Shown: positions 59,740-64,000 of the stretch, one piece after another
Numbering within the stretch: position 1 is the stretch's first letter
How the letters are laid out: each line of letters opens with the position of its first letter
Source: Nocardia aobensis NBRC 100429
GTDB taxonomy: Bacteria > Actinomycetota > Actinomycetes > Mycobacteriales > Mycobacteriaceae
NCBI RefSeq assembly: GCF_000308375.1
Contig: NZ_BAFQ01000298.1
Coordinates: 54,000-117,999, forward strand
Length of the DNA: 64,000 nt
Direction: 5' to 3'
Position numbers and translations under genes: made by a program
Notes under the pieces: model-generated
Database searches by the model: none
Told to the model about the DNA's origin: nothing
Seen by the model: the letters and a program-made list of their open reading frames with translations, nothing else

Positions 59740-60171
59740 TCAGAGATCACCCGAGTAGTCCTGGCTGATCCAGCGGTCGGGGCGGATGGTGAACAGTACG
59801 GAGTCGTTGCCGTCCATCCGGTCCGCGAAGGCGCGGCCTTCCTCCGGACCGAGATAGCGGCTGGCGATGCTCACCCGCGCCTCCCGGGGCGAGGGGGTGG
59901 CGGCCTCGACGACCGTGCCCTCGACGATGACGTACTGATAGGGCAACTCTTCGCGCTGCACCGTCAGTGTCACCACGCCGGCTTCCCGCATCAGCCTGGC
60001 CTTGCGGCGTGCCGCGCCGGTGTTGATGCGAATATTGCCGCCCGGGGTGTAGTCGTACCAGATCGGCGCGGTGGCGGGCGGACGCCCGTCGCCAGCCGCG
60101 ACCGACAGCACTCCGATGTGCTTGCCCGCCAGGAACTCTTGACGCTCGGCTTCCGAGAAAGGTTTCGGCAT
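59740..60171 (-). CDS. Pyridoxamine 5'-phosphate oxidase-like / F420- or flavin-binding split-barrel protein
   Basis: About 143 residues. A split beta-barrel with KHIGVLSVAAGDGRPPATAP and IWYDYTPGGNIRINTG, then ARLMREAGVVTLTVQREELPYQYVIVEGTV, the usual pattern of small PPOX/FDOR enzymes that bind FMN or F420. The start at 60171 (MPKPFSEAER) is chosen over a longer frame. It sits 28 bases after the alpha/beta hydrolase on the same strand, probably co-transcribed. Confidence 0.82.
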   Translation of the reverse strand: MPKPFSEAERQEFLAGKHIGVLSVAAGDGRPPATAPIWYDYTPGGNIRINTGAARRKARLMREAGVVTLTVQREELPYQYVIVEGTVVEAATPSPREARVSIASRYLGPEEGRAFADRMDGNDSVLFTIRPDRWISQDYSGDL

Positions 60172-60199
60172 AAGACGTCGAACGGACCGGGCTGCGCCG

Positions 60200-61099
60200 T
60201 TATTCCGGCCGAACGCGCGAATCCCATTGGGCGAGGACGGTCCGCAAGGTGGCCACCAGCGCAAGCGGCTGATCCATCATCGGGTGATGACCGGCCTCGG
60301 CCAATTCGACCACCGTCGCGGGTCGCCCGAACAGGCTCGCGATCTCCAGCGCCCGCTCCCGCGTCACCAAACCACGTTCGCACCGAATGTAGAGCACGGA
60401 CGCGTCCACGGCCCGCAGCGAGCCGAGAGGTGGGATACGCCCGTCCTCGAGGCGCTTGCGCAACATCTCGGGATCGAACTTCCAGCCCCACCCCGCACCG
60501 GTGTCCCGCACCGATTCCTCCGCCACGTGCCGCGCGACGTAAGGAAGCAGAACCGCCTGGTCCGGGACCGTTCGAAACCGGCCACAGATCTCATCCCGCG
60601 TCGGGTACGTCTTCGGCCGGCGCAGCAACTGCCCGACGATGGACTCTTCCGACGGCTCCTGAAACGGAGAATCGATGACGACCAGACCCGCCAACGATTC
60701 CCGATGCCGAGCAGCCGCCACAGCGCTCACACGCCCACCCATGCTGTGCCCGACGACGTACGGCCGGCCGGCTATCCCGCCGGCCTCGGCAGCGGCCATC
60801 ACCTCGTCCGCCCAGCCCTCGATCGGATACCGAGATCGCACAGCGCTGTCACCGTGACCGGACAAATCCAGCGCCACCACACGATACGTACCCGCCAACA
60901 GCGGACCGATGTGGTCCCACCAGCCCGAATGCGCCGATCCGCCGTGCACCAGCACCACACCGGCCGTCCCCACCCGGCCCCAGCACCGCAGATGAACGAC
61001 ACCACCCGCGACGTCGACCTCGCGATGTTCGGGCAGTTCCGCAATGGCTTGGGTAAACCATCCCGGCGCCGCGACACCCGCTTCCGCCGTCACTGCCAT
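60200..61099 (-). CDS. Alpha/beta hydrolase
   Basis: 299 residues. Oxyanion region VLVHGGSAHSGWWD, DLSGHGDS, nucleophile elbow GHSMGGR, and the C-terminal His in ELAEAGHHPMMDQP. Start ATG 61099 with GGAGG 6 bases upstream. It heads a two-gene unit with the PPOX-like protein inside the small attachment-site-bounded segment (57.8-61.6 kb). Substrate unknown. Confidence 0.88.
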   Translation of the reverse strand: MAVTAEAGVAAPGWFTQAIAELPEHREVDVAGGVVHLRCWGRVGTAGVVLVHGGSAHSGWWDHIGPLLAGTYRVVALDLSGHGDSAVRSRYPIEGWADEVMAAAEAGGIAGRPYVVGHSMGGRVSAVAAARHRESLAGLVVIDSPFQEPSEESIVGQLLRRPKTYPTRDEICGRFRTVPDQAVLLPYVARHVAEESVRDTGAGWGWKFDPEMLRKRLEDGRIPPLGSLRAVDASVLYIRCERGLVTRERALEIASLFGRPATVVELAEAGHHPMMDQPLALVATLRTVLAQWDSRVRPE

Positions 61100-61409
61100 C
61101 GCCGCCTCCTTCGCCCGAGCCCGCTCCCCGGACAATATCGGCAGGTGTACGAAGCGACAGCGCCAGCGGTGGCGCACCAACGGTTTTCCTCGATCCCGAG
61201 CACCATATCCCGCCGTGTCCGAGAGGAGCGGCGCTGACACGCGAACGCTGCGGGAGCGATCACGAGCCCTAGCAACAGCAAACTCCGACAGCTTGTCCTA
61301 CAACTCAACTTCTCTGTGCCGCAGCACAATTCGGATACCAAAGCAGCAACGCGGCGTCGAACGCCGCCACCGCTCGGTGCGGCAGGCCGCGTGAGCGAGA
61401 TTTCCGTCG

Positions 61410-61487
61410 GGGTAACGCCGCAATGTTCCGCCGAGTGGTCAGCACGGTGGTCGACAACGCCTGTGGTGACCCCGAGTGGTCCGCGTG
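61410..61487 (+). pseudogene. Integrase C-terminal remnant beside the second attachment repeat
   Basis: Bases 61410-61487 match the integrase region at about 57.45-57.53 kb. GTAACGCCGCAA, then after a one-base deletion TTCCGCCGAGTGGTC, decodes as FRRVVSTVVDNACGDPE and is then interrupted by TGA. The nucleophile Tyr region is lost. It lies 146 bases before the second tRNA-Pro repeat, the same order as in the intact module. Confidence 0.7.
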
Positions 61488-61632
61488 AAAGAGGTTCGAT
61501 GCACCGAAGGAACCGTGGGCCGAACCACCAGCGACGGGACGGTGCCGCCCTCGCGAAGTTCGCAGGCACCATTCTGCGCGTTGGCACACTCTTGGCACAC
61601 CGGCGGTCAACAGTGACTCTCAACCGGAAACC

Positions 61633-61715
61633 AAAAATCCCCTCCGACCCTGGTCGGAGGGGATTTTCTCGGTCGGGCTGACAGGATTTGAACCTGCGAC
61701 CACTTGACCCCCAGG
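61633..61715 (-). repeat. Attachment-site direct repeat with tRNA-Pro(GGG) 3' half, copy 2
   Basis: 83 bp, identical to 57697-57778 except for one extra C in the hairpin. After the anticodon-loop end (CCCCCAGG) the sequences diverge, so the 5' half of the tRNA is missing here too. The intact tRNA-Pro is expected to the right of the window. Confidence 0.85.
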
Positions 61716-62016
61716 AATCGGGATCAGCCATTTGCGCACGTCATGCCTGATGTTCGAACCGTCGGAATGTGACTGCTTGCTGGGGTTGTTCACGGACGCG
61801 CATGCCGTGTGGTCCCCACGTGGTCCCCACGCACCGGATGCTTGTCTGGTAATGGAAGGTAGTCGGGCGCGAGGCCACGCAACAGCTTTGGGATCGAAGC
61901 TCTCGATGTTTGACTCTCGTGGTGGTCATGAAGGGGCGGCGCGCCACTGTCAACGTCGGCGCACCGCCAATTCAGTCGATTCGAGCGGGGCAGAAACATA
62001 TAATCGCTGAGCTGCG
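61716..62016. other. No recognisable gene
   Basis: Short frames only. The bases 61100-61409 on the other side of the repeat also lack a credible gene. Confidence 0.45.
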
Positions 62017-62886
62017 GTGACAGACAAGCAGACGCGGGAGGAACCCTTGGCCACGGGACATCCGGACTTCAAACATCCGCGGTGCTATGCCAACTCGCGT
62101 GGCGGGTGCTCAGATGGGATATCTGGTGAGCACTATGTGTCATTCGGTTTGATCAAGCTGTATCACGGTGATCGCCCCATGGTGACTCCGGGACCCGAGT
62201 ACGGAATCCCCCGTGCGATTCCCGGAAAGATCTTCACTGCTAACGTCCTTTGTGGAGCTCACAACAGCGGTCTGAGCTCGGCAGATGCAGCCGCGATCGA
62301 CTTCGCCCGCCCTCTCAGGGCTGCCGCTGTTGAGTTTGTGACCACAGGTGTGTGGGGTACCGCCGAAGTACACGAGGTTTCCGGGTCAGACTTCCGGCGG
62401 TGGGTGCTCAAGCTGCTCATGACCCATGCGGCGGCAGATGTCCTCAGGCGCGATGGTGAAACGATAAGCACCCCTGAACATCCCGCCGCCGTTGATCTTC
62501 TTCTAGACCGGGCAGCGTGGCCGCATACTTGGGGTCTTGCCGTTGGACCAGCGAAGGGGAACAAGTACCTCACGTCACACCCTTTCCGCGCCAAGGCGCT
62601 CAATGAGTGGTGGGGCGCAACACCTTTCATTGACCGGAATGGCAAGTTGTGCGGTGGAATAGTTGAACTAGCAGGGGTGAGCTTCGCGCTCACTCTGTTC
62701 AATCAGGGGCGGGCAGAGGGGTACACCGCTGACCCGGAGTCCCCCTTCTACCGGTCGGTCCCCCACCCAAGCTTCGTTGCGTGGGACCTAAATGGAGTTG
62801 AAAAGCGGGTCAACTTCACCTGGGATGACCTTCACGCGCATGGCGGTATCACCTACGGCTTTGAGTCGCGCCCCGTGGCCTCCTGA
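62017..62886 (+). CDS. HNH-like zinc-finger protein, possible nuclease on a mobile segment
   Basis: 289 residues from GTG 62017; GGAGGAA precedes an in-frame TTG at 62047. The N-terminal third has a Cys/His pattern: CYANSRGGCSDGISGEHYVS, then FTANVLCGAHNSGLSSADAA. C-x7-C, EH, and C-x2-HN spacing followed by LSxxD resembles HNH/treble-clef nucleases seen in phages and defence islands. The rest is unrecognised but protein-like. Codon use is visibly less GC-biased than in the catabolic genes, which suggests transfer. Nuclease activity is inference. Confidence 0.6.
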   Translation: MTDKQTREEPLATGHPDFKHPRCYANSRGGCSDGISGEHYVSFGLIKLYHGDRPMVTPGPEYGIPRAIPGKIFTANVLCGAHNSGLSSADAAAIDFARPLRAAAVEFVTTGVWGTAEVHEVSGSDFRRWVLKLLMTHAAADVLRRDGETISTPEHPAAVDLLLDRAAWPHTWGLAVGPAKGNKYLTSHPFRAKALNEWWGATPFIDRNGKLCGGIVELAGVSFALTLFNQGRAEGYTADPESPFYRSVPHPSFVAWDLNGVEKRVNFTWDDLHAHGGITYGFESRPVAS

Positions 62887-63118
62887 CCACCAAGCCTTCT
62901 GCTCCGGAGGCAGATCAGGCCGGTTTTCTCGGGTCTGACCTGGGGTGCTGGAGTATCGCAAGCATTCGTTTTAGTACGTTCCAGTCCACTGGCATCCCGG
63001 GGACTTGTGACACCGTGGTGACACTGGAACTGCTCGAGTCGTCGCTTCGTGAGCGTTAGCCCGCCGGTATGTTGCGCGGGATCACGCGATCAGTTACTCT
63101 GTCTCCCAGACCTTTCGA

Positions 63119-63191
63119 GGCCTTGTAGCTCAAAGGACAGAGCGCCTTTTTCGCAAAGGGGAGGTTGCGGGTTCGAATCCCGCCAAGGATT
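63119..63191 (+). tRNA. Degenerate tRNA-like gene, anticodon CGC by position
   Basis: A cloverleaf can be drawn: D-stem GCTC/GAGC, anticodon stem CCTTT/AGGGG (two G-U pairs) with loop TTCGCAA, variable loop AGGTT, and a perfect T-arm GCGGG-TTCGAAT-CCCGC. The acceptor GGCCTTG/CAAGGAT has a G-A mismatch and a G-U pair. No CCA is encoded. CGC would read Ala codons, but position 3-70 is C-G, not the G-U that marks tRNA-Ala, so its charging is uncertain. It may be an element-borne or decayed tRNA. Confidence 0.55.
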
Positions 63192-64000
63192 GGCGAAGAG
63201 GCACGGTGCGGCATTTGCCCCGTGCCTCTTTTGCTATCCAGACAACTGCTCTTCCCCCATCTTCCTCATACTGGCCGCCCTCAGCGGAAGTCGGGCGTGT
63301 CAAGGATGCACAGCACCGCGTAGCGGACGCCGTAGGTGGTCCTTGACTCGTTCGGCTGGAGCGAGACGATTCGGCTATGAGGAGGGTGGGGAAACCTTCG
63401 CCGACCTGCCTGGCGCCAGCGGACCAGACTGAGCGCTCCTCTATCTACTAGATATAAGGCGAATTCGGCAGCGACCCAACGCAAGTTGTGGCGGAAACCC
63501 GATGCGGACGGAAGGACCGTCGTCCGCACCGGGTAACCGGTGTCCCGATGTGACCAGCATCGGGGGTCGGCCGGAGTCGACGTCGTTGGCGACTCACTCA
63601 CCGGCGGCGCTGCCGGTGGCCGAAGCGGTGGGAAGGGGGCCGGAGCCCCCTCCGGGTCACTCGTAGGCGGCTGCGGGGTCGTAGCTGTCGGCGGTTGCCT
63701 GGTTGGCGAGATCCTGGTGAGCTTCCTCGGATATCCGGCTACCGAGGGCGACCACAGCCGGTCGACTGAGCTGGTGGCCGGCCGATTCGGTCCTCGGCTG
63801 CGGGAGGCCCGGCCGGGTACGGCAGACGTCGCGCCCAGCACTGGCCCGGTCGTTGCATGAAGTGGCCAGATAGGAACGGGTGGCGTTCTACCACGTCGCC
63901 AGAGCGGCGCCGACGCGCCCGACGCGCCCGCTTGCCGCAGCTTGCGTAGGCGGGCGGTTGCGCGGCGCCGCGTGGCGGCGCCGCTAGGCGGCGCGAAGGG
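63192..64000. other. Gene-poor right margin with a diverged repeat (63818-63912)
   Basis: No convincing gene; long frames reflect GC bias. The second copy of the diverged repeat lies at 63818-63912, followed by a GC-rich, GGCGCCG-rich run to the end of the window. Confidence 0.4.

Noticed and set aside
57697..61715. A full tRNA-Pro gene at either repeat
   Set aside because: Both copies stop in the anticodon loop; the flanking bases to the right do not supply a D-arm or 5' acceptor strand.
63281..63841. 186-codon minus-strand frame near the right margin
   Set aside because: Pro/Ser/Arg-rich with no family features; it also covers a diverged repeat, so it is probably non-coding.
1..64000. CRISPR arrays
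   Set aside because: No regularly spaced short repeats with unique spacers were seen; the only short tandem array is the coding ACCGGC run at 44353.

Overview
The window reads as high-GC chromosomal DNA of a mycolate-type actinomycete, with Nocardia or Rhodococcus most likely. Supporting signs are an Mce/YrbE lipid importer with an MceG-type ATPase, Lsr2, an MshD-like acetyltransferase, a mycofactocin-type SDR, an F420-type LLM protein, many TetR regulators and ATGA-overlapping genes. The genus call is inference.

Layout. (1) 0-6.4 kb is a scarred mobile zone: a tandem TetR gene, an ISAs1-type transposase fragment joined to an lsr2 relic, excisionase-like HTH fragments, and an IS21-family element (3.02-5.62 kb, frameshifted istB) inserted in an IS30 remnant. 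(2) 6.4-56 kb is one large catabolic and import island. It holds acyl-CoA synthetases, crotonases, SDRs, aldehyde dehydrogenases, family III CoA-transferases, thiolase-fold proteins with a DUF35 partner, two Rieske oxygenases, a VanB-like reductase, a ferredoxin plus P450 pair, a ferredoxin-linked FprA-type reductase, an acyl-CoA dehydrogenase, a thiolase, a complete yrbEA-yrbEB-mceABCDEF operon with an Mce-associated protein and a linked ATPase, and three TetR genes. (3) 56-64 kb is an integration zone: lsr2, a tyrosine integrase, two direct copies of a tRNA-Pro(GGG) 3' half (57.7 and 61.7 kb), a decayed second integrase beside the second copy, cargo genes, an HNH-like gene and a degenerate tRNA.

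How the genes may work together (inference). A hydrophobic carboxylated or steroid/terpenoid-like compound is imported by the Mce system and hydroxylated by Rieske enzymes and the P450. It is CoA-activated by the two ligases or the CoA-transferases and shortened by beta-oxidation. It may also be cleaved by a retro-aldolase-like DUF35/thiolase pair whose aldehyde product goes to the adjacent aldehyde dehydrogenase. The substrate cannot be read from the sequence.

Regulation. Two recurrent DNA signals tie the island together. A 13-bp palindrome (CTnnnG-S-CnnTAG-like) precedes at least seven transcription units, including the TetR gene at 12.83 kb, which is therefore the best candidate repressor. 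A second promoter type (TGACAAA upstream of TTGACG/T-N17-TAnnnT) precedes the 8.9-kb ligase operon, the 15.9-kb SDR operon, the mce operon and the SDR-ferredoxin-P450 operon.
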